Below, one piece after another: positions 40,827 to 49,036 of a stretch of 64,000 nt of DNA. The notes under the pieces were generated by a model. That model was not told where the DNA came from. It made no database searches and saw nothing but the letters and a program-made list of their open reading frames with translations. The DNA comes from an uncultured Kiritimatiellota bacterium. GTDB lineage: Bacteria > Verrucomicrobiota > Kiritimatiellia > RFP12 > UBA1067. Where the stretch lies: contig CAKTYZ010000016.1 of NCBI GenBank assembly GCA_934635225.1, positions 1 to 64,000 of the forward strand. Direction: 5' to 3'. Position 1 is the stretch's first letter. Each line of letters opens with the position of its first letter. A program made the position numbers and the translations under genes.

Positions 40827-42185
40827 ATGACATCCGTTCTCTCGCTTCAACGCCTCGCGTTCCCGTTGATTCTCGGGCAACTCGCGTTTGCCCTGAACGG
40901 TTTCGTCACGAACTTCTTTCTGGCGCGCGCCTCAACGACAGCCTTCCACGCTTCGCTCCCAGGCTTCATGCTCGCAGCAGCCTTCTCCATCGTCTTCATC
41001 GCGACGCTCGGATACTCCGGAACGATGATTGCGCAACGACATGGAGCCGGAGATGCCTGTGGTGCGCGTGCCGTATTCGGCCAGGCCCTTCTGCTGACCT
41101 TCGCCTCCGCCCCGCTCTTCCTCCTCGCCGCGCCGCTCGGGCACTACGTGCTCTCCGTCTTTGACACCGAGCCAGCCGTGCTTGCCGCAGAATCGGACTA
41201 TTTCGACATTCTGCTTGCCAACGGGTTCTTTACCGCACTCGCCGCCGTCCTCGCGGGGCCCTTCACCGGTCGCGGCAAGACACGGCTTGTCGGGGCTGTC
41301 ACGACCTTCGGCTTCCTCCTCAATATGACGCTCGCGCCAATCTTCATTAACGGCCGTTTGGGGATTCCGACATCTGGCGTCGGCGGTGCCGGATGGGCGG
41401 CGACAATCGCACATATCGCTCCCTGCCTCATCCTTGCGACAGTCCTTCTTCTCTCCCCCAAAAGGCCTGTGCGGGCATTCGTCCGCCCAAAGCTTCGAAT
41501 CCTTGTGGAAATCCTTCGTCTCGGGCTCCCAAACGGCGTCCGGTCGCTGATTGACGTCGGCGGATTCTTCGTCTTTGTCGCAATCCTCGCCGAATGCGCA
41601 CCCGCAACCGTCGCCGCCAGCACCGCCGCGTTCGCCGTCAACAACATCTTCCAGGCCTTTCCGCAGGGCATCGCCGCCGCACAGGAAATCGTCACGGCAC
41701 GCGGCGAGTCGTCCAACGTCCAAGCGGCACTGGGTCTCTCCGCCGTCTACGTTCTTGCGTTCGCCCTCACACTGACCTTCAGCGGCACAAGCGTCCTGGA
41801 CCTCTTCCGCGCAGACGACGCCACATTCGCCCCCACCACCTTCCACGCAACCGCACGCATTCTGGTTCTGATTCTCATCATCAAGGCCGCAACCGAATCA
41901 CTGACCTGGATCCTCCAAGCGCATCTGCGGGGGCTCGGAGACACGGCCGCCGTCTTCAGGCTGCAGTTCATCGCGTCCTGCTGCTTCTGGATTCCGCTCT
42001 TCCTCGTCGTCCGTCGGTTCTACCCGACCGTTCCTGCCTACTGGCTCACAATGCTGGCCTGCTCGTCTCTTTCCGCAATCCTGTTGACACGCCGCATTCG
42101 GACCCTTCGCCAAGACGACACGACCGGCAATCCGGATGGATACGCAGACAGTAGTCACGGTGAACCTGCAGCAGACCTTGGATGA
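40827..42185 (+). CDS. MATE-family efflux transporter
   Basis: A 452-residue inner-membrane protein with about 12 hydrophobic segments in two similar halves, as in MATE (NorM/DinF-like) cation-coupled multidrug exporters. Typical features include LAFPLILGQLAFALNGFVTNFFLA at the N-terminus and RLGLPNGVRSLIDVGGFFVFVAIL opening the second half. Substrate and coupling ion are unknown. It follows the AraC/LacI regulator closely, which may control it. The last 46 codons overlap the 3' end of the convergent DUF2851 gene (42046-42185); after the final helix the tail is hydrophilic and could be an extension. Confidence 0.85.
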   Translation: MTSVLSLQRLAFPLILGQLAFALNGFVTNFFLARASTTAFHASLPGFMLAAAFSIVFIATLGYSGTMIAQRHGAGDACGARAVFGQALLLTFASAPLFLLAAPLGHYVLSVFDTEPAVLAAESDYFDILLANGFFTALAAVLAGPFTGRGKTRLVGAVTTFGFLLNMTLAPIFINGRLGIPTSGVGGAGWAATIAHIAPCLILATVLLLSPKRPVRAFVRPKLRILVEILRLGLPNGVRSLIDVGGFFVFVAILAECAPATVAASTAAFAVNNIFQAFPQGIAAAQEIVTARGESSNVQAALGLSAVYVLAFALTLTFSGTSVLDLFRADDATFAPTTFHATARILVLILIIKAATESLTWILQAHLRGLGDTAAVFRLQFIASCCFWIPLFLVVRRFYPTVPAYWLTMLACSSLSAILLTRRIRTLRQDDTTGNPDGYADSSHGEPAADLG

Positions 42186-43329
42186 GAAGCCCGTTCGTCG
42201 AATAAAACGCCGCTGGATTGTGATCACGCCCAAACAACCGAAAGGCCGTCAGACGGACTGGATTTGAGATATCTTCCGGCGGAAGCCAATCCGGAACTGT
42301 CGCCAAACGCTCTTCTGCAAGCGCAAACGGCACAATCACGTTCGCCAACACAGCCGCCGCCCGTCCACGCCCCAGACATGCCGTCCCCCGCGTACACGCA
42401 TCCGATCGCTGGCTCAAGCCTCGCATCTGAGCGACCAACGCCCGACAGGAACCTTTCGTGAAATCGCTCGCCTCGCACAAATCCATCATGGAGGTCCCCG
42501 TGAAGATATCCGCCGCCTGCAACAATCGTCGCTCGGGAGCGTTCCATGGACGAAGCCCCGCCCGATTCCAGTCCTCAAAGCCCCCTGCGACCAGAAACGC
42601 CATCCGGGCGGCAGGACTCTCCGTCGGCAAGTCGGCCAACGGCACGCGTTCAGCCACATGACGGAAATGAATCGCATTCTTCGCATAGCCCAATGCCGTC
42701 ATCACCTCTTCGTAAAAAATCTGTCGTCGCGTCGTTCCAATGTCGCTCGAGACCATCCCCTCTGCCACACGTATCGCGAGGACACGCGCACAGAGCCGCC
42801 CTGCCAGACGCCGGGCCTTCATCCTCAGCCGATGGCGCCCTGCGGCCGCCAAAACAGCCTGAGCGCGTTCGGGATCATGGCCGATTCTCCGTTCACACGG
42901 ACGTCCGTCAATCGGAAGCCGTGCAAACGGATAGGCCGCAAGATCGATTTGATCCGGCGCGAAAGAAGGATTGTCCGCCACAAACCGCCCAAGCCAAATG
43001 GAGACGGCCTCCGGTGGAAGAGACTGTGGTGCGCGACCGTCGCTCCACGTCACGTGCGCAATCACGTTTCGATAAGCCGGATCCGCGCCATGCCCGTGAA
43101 AGTCCCAGTCGTTCGGCGTCAGGTGAACTTCGACATCTCCCACGACGCGACGCCGAGAAGTCCCGATCTCCAGCACGGCACGCCGAAAGTCAGGTCCAGG
43201 GCCCTGGTTCCAGTCGCCAGGACTCACGACGAAGACTTCCTGACCGCGCTCCGTGACGAGCCTCTGCGGACGCAGGGCCGCATCATACCAAATCGCCTGG
43301 ACATGTCGCTCTGACACCGAAGAAGTCAT
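42046..43329 (-). CDS. DUF2851 family protein
   Basis: A 427-residue cytoplasmic protein matching the uncharacterised DUF2851 family. Diagnostic segments are GDWNQGPGPDFRRAVLEIG, then VGDVEVHLTPNDWDFHGHGAD and YRNVIAHVTW near the N-terminus. The Asp/Glu and His pattern (GPDF...EVH...DW..H) resembles a nuclease-like core but function is not established. The C-terminus carries a Cys cluster (CLRIHPDCRSCRLGEGSEC) that could bind metal. The ATG at 43329 lies 4 bp after the recA stop, so it is co-transcribed with recA; a longer frame starting inside recA is unlikely. The 3' end overlaps the convergent MATE gene by 140 bp. Confidence 0.75.
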   Translation of the reverse strand: MTSSVSERHVQAIWYDAALRPQRLVTERGQEVFVVSPGDWNQGPGPDFRRAVLEIGTSRRRVVGDVEVHLTPNDWDFHGHGADPAYRNVIAHVTWSDGRAPQSLPPEAVSIWLGRFVADNPSFAPDQIDLAAYPFARLPIDGRPCERRIGHDPERAQAVLAAAGRHRLRMKARRLAGRLCARVLAIRVAEGMVSSDIGTTRRQIFYEEVMTALGYAKNAIHFRHVAERVPLADLPTESPAARMAFLVAGGFEDWNRAGLRPWNAPERRLLQAADIFTGTSMMDLCEASDFTKGSCRALVAQMRGLSQRSDACTRGTACLGRGRAAAVLANVIVPFALAEERLATVPDWLPPEDISNPVRLTAFRLFGRDHNPAAFYSTNGLLIQGLLQVHRDYCLRIHPDCRSCRLGEGSECGVSTGLRKETSRPAL

Positions 43330-43333
43330 GGCC

Positions 43334-44350
43334 TCATGCCGCCTTTCGAGGCTTGGCAGCCGCTGGACTGACTGACGCTTCCCGGACACGAGCGATGATT
43401 TCATCCGTCAGTTCGGGATTCTCGCTCAGGAAGGCGATCGCCGCCAACTGTCCTTGCGCAAGCTGGCGGTCGCCATACGCAAACCAACTGCCGCGTTTCT
43501 CGACAATGCCACGGGCCAGCGCCGCGTCAAGAATCGAGCCTTCGCGTGAAATGCCGCAGGAGTAGAGAATGTCGAATTCGGCCTCAGTGAAAGGCGCCGC
43601 GACCTTGTTCTTGACGACTTTCACGCGCGTACGGTTGCCGACGACTTCGCCTGCGGCGTTCTTGATCGCGCCAATGCGCTGGACCTGCAGACGACAGGTC
43701 GCATAAAACTTCAACGCCTTGCCGCCTGGCGTTGTCTCGGGATTGCCGAACATGACGCCAATCTTTTCGCGAACCTGATTCGTGAAGATGCAAAGCGTCT
43801 TCGTCTGCGCCAACGTCGAGGTCAACTTGCGCATGGCCTGTGACATCAGACGGGCCTGAAGGCCAACATGCGCCGCCCCCATGTCGCCATCGATCTCCGC
43901 CTGAGGCGTCAGCGCCGCAACCGAATCGACCACAACGACATCAATCGCTCCCGAGCGGACGAGCTGTTCGCAGATTGTCAAGGCCTCCTCGCCCGAATTC
44001 GGCTGAGACACGATCAGGCTTTCGAGATCGACGCCTATCTTTCGCGCATAGCCGGGGTCAAGCGCATGTTCCGCGTCAATGAACGCCGCCGTGCCGCCGG
44101 CCTTCTGGGCATTTGCGGCAACATGCAAAGCGAGCGTCGTCTTCCCGGACGATTCGTGCCCATAGCATTCAACGATGCGTCCGCGCGGCAGGCCGCCAAC
44201 GCCCAACGCGAGATCCAACGACAACGCGCCCGTCGAGATTGCCTCGACCGACGAGTCCGCCGCGTCACCCAACCGCAGGATCGACATCTCGCCGAATTCC
44301 TTTCGGATCGTCTTCATCACCTCTTCCAAGGCCGCTCCAAGTTTCATCAT
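43334..44350 (-). CDS. recA: Recombinase RecA
   Basis: A 338-residue RecA. Walker A is GHESSGKTT, Walker B VVVVDSVAAL, the L1/L2 DNA-binding loops are seen around EIDGDMGAAHVGLQARLMSQAMRKL and IFTNQVREKIGVMFGNPETTPGG, and the C-terminal domain is intact. RecA drives homologous recombination, repair and induction of the damage response. ATG 44350 is followed by a second ATG; GGAG lies seven bases upstream. It is preceded by yraN and followed by a DUF2851 gene on the same strand. No LexA-type operator could be recognised. Confidence 0.98.
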   Translation of the reverse strand: MMKLGAALEEVMKTIRKEFGEMSILRLGDAADSSVEAISTGALSLDLALGVGGLPRGRIVECYGHESSGKTTLALHVAANAQKAGGTAAFIDAEHALDPGYARKIGVDLESLIVSQPNSGEEALTICEQLVRSGAIDVVVVDSVAALTPQAEIDGDMGAAHVGLQARLMSQAMRKLTSTLAQTKTLCIFTNQVREKIGVMFGNPETTPGGKALKFYATCRLQVQRIGAIKNAAGEVVGNRTRVKVVKNKVAAPFTEAEFDILYSCGISREGSILDAALARGIVEKRGSWFAYGDRQLAQGQLAAIAFLSENPELTDEIIARVREASVSPAAAKPRKAA

Positions 44351-44381
44351 TCTGATTCTCCTTTCAGTTCATTCGTTTCCT

Positions 44382-44816
44382 TTAACCCCATTGCACGAAG
44401 CGATGGGGCTTGGCGAAGAGATTGACGCGCTCGATGTGGTCGACCACAGGCCTTCCCCCTTCGGGCGTGCCGTAGATTTCGATGACGTCAAACCGATAGC
44501 ATCCCTGCCACCGGTTGACGCGCCGCCAAGCGTTGCAGGCTCGGCGAAGGTTGTTGCGCTTGCGCTCGTCCACGCTTTGCAGGCGTCGCGAAAACGAGCC
44601 CACCGCCGCATGTTGCTTCACCTCGACGAACACCATCGTGTCCGTTGCACGATCCCAGGCGACCAAGTCAATCTCCAGCCGCTGGTCCTTCGCGACGGGA
44701 CGCGCGTTGCTGTCCACGATCAGGTAATCCTTGCGCCGCAGGAAGTCGACGGCAACACGCTCGCCCCATGCCCCGCGACGAACGCCAACGTTCTTTGACT
44801 CATGCGGCGACTGCAC
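44382..44816 (-). CDS. YraN/UPF0102 family nuclease-like protein
   Basis: A 144-residue member of UPF0102 (YraN), a fold related to Holliday-junction resolvases and restriction enzymes. Visible motifs are RRGAWGERVAVDFLRRKDY (helix 1), the active-site-like EIDLVAWD and MVFVEVKQHA (Glu-x-Lys). The biochemical role is not settled. The GTG start at 44816 has AAGGAGG six bases upstream and overlaps the end of the preceding gene by 17 bp. The earlier ATG at 44858 has no such site. It sits between a putative ssDNA-binding gene and recA, which suggests a role in DNA processing. Confidence 0.85.
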   Translation of the reverse strand: MQSPHESKNVGVRRGAWGERVAVDFLRRKDYLIVDSNARPVAKDQRLEIDLVAWDRATDTMVFVEVKQHAAVGSFSRRLQSVDERKRNNLRRACNAWRRVNRWQGCYRFDVIEIYGTPEGGRPVVDHIERVNLFAKPHRFVQWG

Positions 44817-45405
44817 GGCGAGCCTCCTTGGACTGTTCGCGAGAAGCCGTTGTGTCATGCGCAACAAGCATCGGGATCCCGAAGCAGACGACGGACATCG
44901 ACCCGGCAATCGCCTCGCGCAATCCAAGCGCTTCCGCCGAATTGATGACGAGATGCGCATTGACCTCGCCCGCACCACCGGCCTGCGTCCGATAAAGCTC
45001 CAATGAATACCCGGAGATCGGTTCAACGAGATGCCGAAGGACAATTCGCGTCGCGGCCTTTGCCGAACGGTGATAAAGGCCACGCCCGTCGTCAATCGTC
45101 TCGCATTCGCCACGGAAGACCTGAAGCATCTTGCAAAGGTCGTTGAAATCGAGCTTCACGCAGATGGCGTTCTCCCAATCAAACCGCGCGTAAGTCGGGT
45201 TCGTCCCTCGGGGATTCCCGACGGACATCTGATTGGCGACTTTCATCATGATGCTGCCGTCTACGTCATCATGCGCAGGATGGAGATTCATCTCCAATGC
45301 GCAACCCGTTCCTTTCGCGTTCGGATGATAGAAGGTCAGATTCGGACGATAGCGTCCAATCGGGCGCGAAGCCGCTTCTGAGGTTGCTGTCGGTGATTGA
45401 TTCAT
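44800..45405 (-). CDS. Putative Whirly-type single-stranded DNA-binding protein
   Basis: A 201-residue protein without a secure family. The pattern of strands and landmarks (NLTFYHPNAKGTGCALEMNL; TYARFDWENAICVKL; FNDLCKMLQVFRGE; GLYHRSA; then GYSLELYRTQ and INSAEALGLREAI) recalls Whirly/PUR-type ssDNA-binding folds, which have the same order of DW, a Leu-rich helix, a His-containing strand and a C-terminal helix. This is a structural guess. ATG 45405 follows AAAGGA at about ten bases. Neighbours are comM upstream and yraN-recA downstream, all DNA-processing genes, in line with a role on single-stranded DNA. Confidence 0.5.
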   Translation of the reverse strand: MNQSPTATSEAASRPIGRYRPNLTFYHPNAKGTGCALEMNLHPAHDDVDGSIMMKVANQMSVGNPRGTNPTYARFDWENAICVKLDFNDLCKMLQVFRGECETIDDGRGLYHRSAKAATRIVLRHLVEPISGYSLELYRTQAGGAGEVNAHLVINSAEALGLREAIAGSMSVVCFGIPMLVAHDTTASREQSKEARRAVAA

Positions 45406-45475
45406 GGCTTGTCTTTCCTTTCTTGTCTGCTTTTTCTGTTTTCCGCAACGACGTGCACACGCCCGCCGTACGCTG

Positions 45476-47023
45476 TCAAATCCAAAACGAATTCTCCTCG
45501 CTGTCCATGCGCCGATAGAACAGCGCATTGTCCAGATGTTCAGGCAACACGTCAGCGGATCCTGCGAGATCGGCAATGGTCCGCGCCACGCGCAGCACCT
45601 TGTCATACGCACGGGCGGACAGCCGCAGCCGTTCGATGACGCGCACGAGATAGTCACGCTCTTTCTGCGAGAAGCGACAGATGTCTACGAGGTCACGGCT
45701 CCTTGCCTCGGCATTCGTGTGAACGCCCGGCATGTCCCGGTAACGCGCGGCCTGAATGGCGCGAGCCGCCATCACGCGTTCACGAATCGCCGCGCTGGGC
45801 TCACCCGGAGACTCCATCGCAAGGCGGCTCGCCTCAACAGGCGGAACCTCGACTTGAATGTCGATCCGGTCCAGCAACGGCCCAGAGATGCGGCTCTGAT
45901 ACTTCAAGATTGCGTTGGGGGCGCAACGGCATGCGTGCGCGGGATCGTTGTAGTAGCCGCACGGACAGGGATTCATCGCCGCGACCAGCATGAACTTCGA
46001 CGGATAGTCATGCGCGGCAGCCGCACGGGAGACGCACACATGCCCGTCTTCCAGCGGCTGGCGGAGGACTTCCAGCGCCTGTCGCGGGAACTCGGCAAAC
46101 TCATCGAGGAAAAGGACGCCGCGATGCGCCAGCGAGACTTCGCCGGGGACGGGATGCGCGCCTCCGCCCAAAAGCCCGATGGAGGAGACGGTGTGATGCG
46201 GCGCACGGAACGGACGGCGCGTCACGAAACGCCCGCCGCCCTTGGCCGTGCCTGCGACCGAGTGTATGCGCGAGACTTCCAAAGCCTCTTCGACCGTCAA
46301 GGGCGGCAAGATGGACGGGATTCTCCGCGCCAACATCGTCTTTCCTGATCCCGGACTGCCAATCATCAGGACATTGTGCCCTCCCGCGACAGCCACCTCC
46401 AGCGCCCGCCGCGCCGTCTGCTGGCCCTTGACGTCGGCAAAGTCATCCCCGGCGTCCCGATCACGTGCAACAAGTTCCGCCAAGTCGGTGACGCGAGGCT
46501 CGATGATCCGCTCGCCGTTCAGGTACTGGACGGCGTCTTGCAAGACGCGCACGGGGATGACGTCAATGCCCGTGACGACACTCGCCTCTTCGACGTTCTC
46601 GTATGGCACGAGGACCGCGCGCTTCCTTCGGCGCTTCATTTCCAGCACCATCGGCAGGATGCCGCGCACGCGACGCACTTCGCCTGAGAGCGCCAGCTCC
46701 CCGATGAGCGCATAGTCCTCCAGCCGTTCGTTGCGAATGCGCCCCGTTGCCTTCAGCAGACAGACGGCAATCGGCAGATCGTAGATCGGACCTTCCTTCT
46801 TCACGTCTGCCGGAGCGAGGTTGACCGTAATGTCAAACTCCTTCTTCGACGCCAGTCCCTGATTCTTCAGCGCCGTCGGGATGCGATCTTTCGCCTCCTT
46901 GACCGCCGTGTCGGGCAACCCCACAATCGCGAACTGCGACGTGCCGACGGCCGAATAGACCTCAATCTCGACCGTCTGCGCGTCTACGCCGCTGATCGCG
47001 CCCGAATAACATCTCGCCAACAT
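45476..47023 (-). CDS. comM: ComM/YifB family AAA+ protein (Mg-chelatase-like)
   Basis: A 515-residue AAA+ ATPase. The N-terminal domain (about 1-170: MLARCYSGAISGVDAQTVEIEV, VGLPDTAVKEAKDRIPTALKN) is typical of YifB/ComM; the ATPase core has Walker A GSPGSGKT, Walker B GVLFLDEFAEF and the ComM zinc-like Cys cluster NPCPCGYYNDPAHACRC. In Vibrio ComM is a hexameric helicase that promotes branch migration during natural transformation. The ATG is at 47023, preceded by a folded leader. It lies upstream of the putative ssDNA-binding gene with a 70-bp gap. Confidence 0.92.
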   Translation of the reverse strand: MLARCYSGAISGVDAQTVEIEVYSAVGTSQFAIVGLPDTAVKEAKDRIPTALKNQGLASKKEFDITVNLAPADVKKEGPIYDLPIAVCLLKATGRIRNERLEDYALIGELALSGEVRRVRGILPMVLEMKRRRKRAVLVPYENVEEASVVTGIDVIPVRVLQDAVQYLNGERIIEPRVTDLAELVARDRDAGDDFADVKGQQTARRALEVAVAGGHNVLMIGSPGSGKTMLARRIPSILPPLTVEEALEVSRIHSVAGTAKGGGRFVTRRPFRAPHHTVSSIGLLGGGAHPVPGEVSLAHRGVLFLDEFAEFPRQALEVLRQPLEDGHVCVSRAAAAHDYPSKFMLVAAMNPCPCGYYNDPAHACRCAPNAILKYQSRISGPLLDRIDIQVEVPPVEASRLAMESPGEPSAAIRERVMAARAIQAARYRDMPGVHTNAEARSRDLVDICRFSQKERDYLVRVIERLRLSARAYDKVLRVARTIADLAGSADVLPEHLDNALFYRRMDSEENSFWI

Positions 47024-47028
47024 GTAAT

Positions 47029-47064
47029 GTCCGTGCCTTTCTGTCTTCTCTTGAAGACGCGGAC
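47029..47064 (-). promoter_or_regulatory. Hairpin in the comM leader
   Basis: On the minus strand GTCCG...CGGAC encloses GTCTTC-AAGA-GAAGAC, ending six bases before the comM ATG. AAAGG, the only ribosome-binding-like sequence, lies within the outer loop. A weak extended -10 (TGGCATAAT) is at 47065-47073, so the hairpin could be at the very 5' end of the mRNA. Confidence 0.45.
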
Positions 47065-47074
47065 ATTATGCCAT

Positions 47075-47110
47075 AAAAAGGGAAAAGAAGCCTTAAGATT
47101 ACCTTAAGGC
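47075..47110 (-). terminator. Intrinsic terminator between comF and comM
   Basis: On the minus strand the perfect 8-bp hairpin GCCTTAAG-GTAAT-CTTAAGGC (47090-47110) is followed by TTCTTTTCCCTTTTT. A second imperfect hairpin (AACCTAAAG/CTTAAGGTT, 47111-47132) precedes it, and an upstream GCCTTAAGAT (47144-47153) can pair with the terminator's distal arm. Confidence 0.75.
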
Positions 47111-47167
47111 AACCTTAAGATTTCTTTAGGTTCCCCTTGACGGATCTTAAGGCTCAGTGCCGATGCG

Positions 47168-47884
47168 TCACGTGTGAAGCGAACGGACGAGCGAGACGCC
47201 CCAGACGCGAGACGCTCCGGCACGCTTGAGCTCAGCCGCACATTCCGAGAGCGTCGAACCCGTCGTCATGACGTCGTCCACCACAAGGACCGTCTTCCCC
47301 GCGACAGCCGAGGGGCGCATGACGCCGAACGTGCCGATGACGTTCGTCCGTCGCTCGGCCTCGCTCAGAACGCCCTGGCGTTTCGGCGCGTTCTTTCGCC
47401 GAAGGACAAGCGACGGGAAGGGTTTCCCGAGACGCTTGGCCAGCGGACGCGCCAGGACGCGACTCGGATTGTACCCTCTGTCCCAAAGGTGAAAAAGCGT
47501 CGAGGGCACCGCCAAGACGAGATTGACCTGCTCGACCGTGAACCGCGCACGCACCGCCGCTTCCAGAAAATCAACCAAGTCGTCGCGCAACCAGTAATGA
47601 TTGCGGAACTTGAAGGCATGAAGCAGAATGCGAGCTTCGCCGTCCATCCGAAGCGCACTCGCCACGCGGTCAAAGTCCGGACGGTAAGTGCGACAGTCCT
47701 CGCAAAGGAATTCCGCGTCAAGCCCGAGGGCCTCGCGTCCACATCGCCGGCAACAGCCTGTCGTCGGCACAAACGGCAATCTGTTGAGGCAATCCGAACA
47801 AAGATGACGCCCGGGCCGATCGACCGGGCGTCCGCAGACCTCGCATGTGCGCGGCCAAATGACGTCTAACACATCAGCGAGCAA
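47168..47884 (-). CDS. comF: ComF family phosphoribosyltransferase-like protein
   Basis: A 238-residue ComF family protein. The N-terminal zinc region has four Cys pairs (CEVCGRP; CSDC; CCRRCG; CEDC), and the C-terminal half is a phosphoribosyltransferase fold with the PRPP motif VLVVDDVMTTGSTL. ComF is needed for natural DNA uptake in several bacteria, probably at the inner membrane face. The start is uncertain: TTG 47884 overlaps the previous gene by 11 bp, while GTG 47872 lies just after its stop; neither has a clear Shine-Dalgarno sequence. A strong terminator follows the stop. Confidence 0.88.
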   Translation of the reverse strand: MLADVLDVIWPRTCEVCGRPVDRPGRHLCSDCLNRLPFVPTTGCCRRCGREALGLDAEFLCEDCRTYRPDFDRVASALRMDGEARILLHAFKFRNHYWLRDDLVDFLEAAVRARFTVEQVNLVLAVPSTLFHLWDRGYNPSRVLARPLAKRLGKPFPSLVLRRKNAPKRQGVLSEAERRTNVIGTFGVMRPSAVAGKTVLVVDDVMTTGSTLSECAAELKRAGASRVWGVSLVRSLHT

Positions 47885-48782
47885 GCAGATTGGCGGGGTA
47901 TTCGCCCTGTTCGACGAGTTTCCGAATCTCCGCCATCACATACGGCTTGTCTTCGCGGTAGGTCACGCCGAACCACGAGGAATCCGTCGGCAGGACCTTG
48001 CAGTCCGCCTTGCCTTCCTTTATCAGCTCATCGACGACAAATGGAATGTACCACTCGCTCTTCATCTCCGTGCCGCGCGCCGCGAGGAACTTGACGAAAC
48101 GCGCCTCCAGTTCGGCAAAGAGCTGCGGCGTAAAGCCCCAGCAGTTCATCGAGACGCGTGCATCCAGCGGGACCCTGACGGGAGCGGCCTCGCCTTCGCG
48201 GTTCTCGGCAACCTCCCCGGCGCGGACCAGCTTCGTCATCTCGGTCACGCCGCGAAGCATGCCGTCTGCCGAGATGTCGCAGATGCCCCGGGCGACCGAC
48301 CCATTCTCCGAAAGCGTCAGGTCCAGACGGTACCCGACCATCGCAAAGTGCAGGGAAGTCGGGTCCACGGACGAAAGATACGCGCCGAGCTTTGCCATCG
48401 CGTCGCGCCCGTAAAAGTCGTCGGCATTGATGACGGCGAACGGCTCCTTCACGACATGTCGCGCCGCGCGCGTCGCGTGGGCCGTCCCCCATGGTTTCGT
48501 GCGGCCTTCGGGAAAGGCATAGGGCGCGGGAAGGTCATTGAGGTCCTGATAGCAGTAGTCAACGGCGACAAGCCCTTCATATTTCTTGCCGATCCGTTCC
48601 TTGAATTCAGTCTCAAAGTCTTTGCGGATGACGAAGACGACCTTGCCGAACCCACCGCGTATCGCGTCAAAGACGGAATAGTCGAGAATTGCCTCTCCCG
48701 AAGGCCCCACGGGGTCAACCTGCTTCAAGCCTCCATAACGGCTGCCCATGCCAGCTGCAAGAACGACGAGTGTCGGTTTCAT
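47874..48782 (-). CDS. Sugar-phosphate nucleotidyltransferase
   Basis: A 302-residue enzyme of the nucleotidyltransferase (NTP_transferase) fold. The N-terminus TLVVLAAGMGSRYGGLKQVDPVGPSGE is the nucleotide- and magnesium-binding signature, followed by PWGTAHATRAA and INADDFYG (catalytic Asp-Asp region). It would join a nucleotide to a sugar 1-phosphate or similar, supplying activated sugar for envelope glycans; neither nucleotide nor sugar can be read. The ATG at 48782 has AGGA about nine bases upstream. It is probably co-transcribed with comF. Confidence 0.82.
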   Translation of the reverse strand: MKPTLVVLAAGMGSRYGGLKQVDPVGPSGEAILDYSVFDAIRGGFGKVVFVIRKDFETEFKERIGKKYEGLVAVDYCYQDLNDLPAPYAFPEGRTKPWGTAHATRAARHVVKEPFAVINADDFYGRDAMAKLGAYLSSVDPTSLHFAMVGYRLDLTLSENGSVARGICDISADGMLRGVTEMTKLVRAGEVAENREGEAAPVRVPLDARVSMNCWGFTPQLFAELEARFVKFLAARGTEMKSEWYIPFVVDELIKEGKADCKVLPTDSSWFGVTYREDKPYVMAEIRKLVEQGEYPANLLAR

Positions 48783-48837
48783 TTTCTTTAATCCTGTTTA
48801 TTTAAGTCTTGATTCCTGTCAAAATCGAATGGGCGGC

Positions 48838-48846
48838 ATTATACCA
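48838..48846 (-). promoter_or_regulatory. Extended -10 promoter before the nucleotidyltransferase gene
   Basis: On the minus strand TGGTATAAT covers 48838-48846. No good -35 is seen (ATTCCA at the right distance). Predicted leader about 49 nt, containing an AGGA site. The rest of the 254-bp gap to 49036 shows nothing recognisable. Confidence 0.55.
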
Positions 48847-49036
48847 TATTTAAGTAGGCGATGGAATCCTCCAAGTCCAAGCAAGCCACCCTCCGCAAAT
48901 TGTCCTACTAACGGACGTCTCAATCCGAATGACAGCATCCTTCATGCACATCATGATGCAGAATATTTCACACCAACCGCTCTGCCTTGGCAACATCTTC
49001 CTATGGGAGGTTCGGAGTGTCTGTCGACATCAATGC

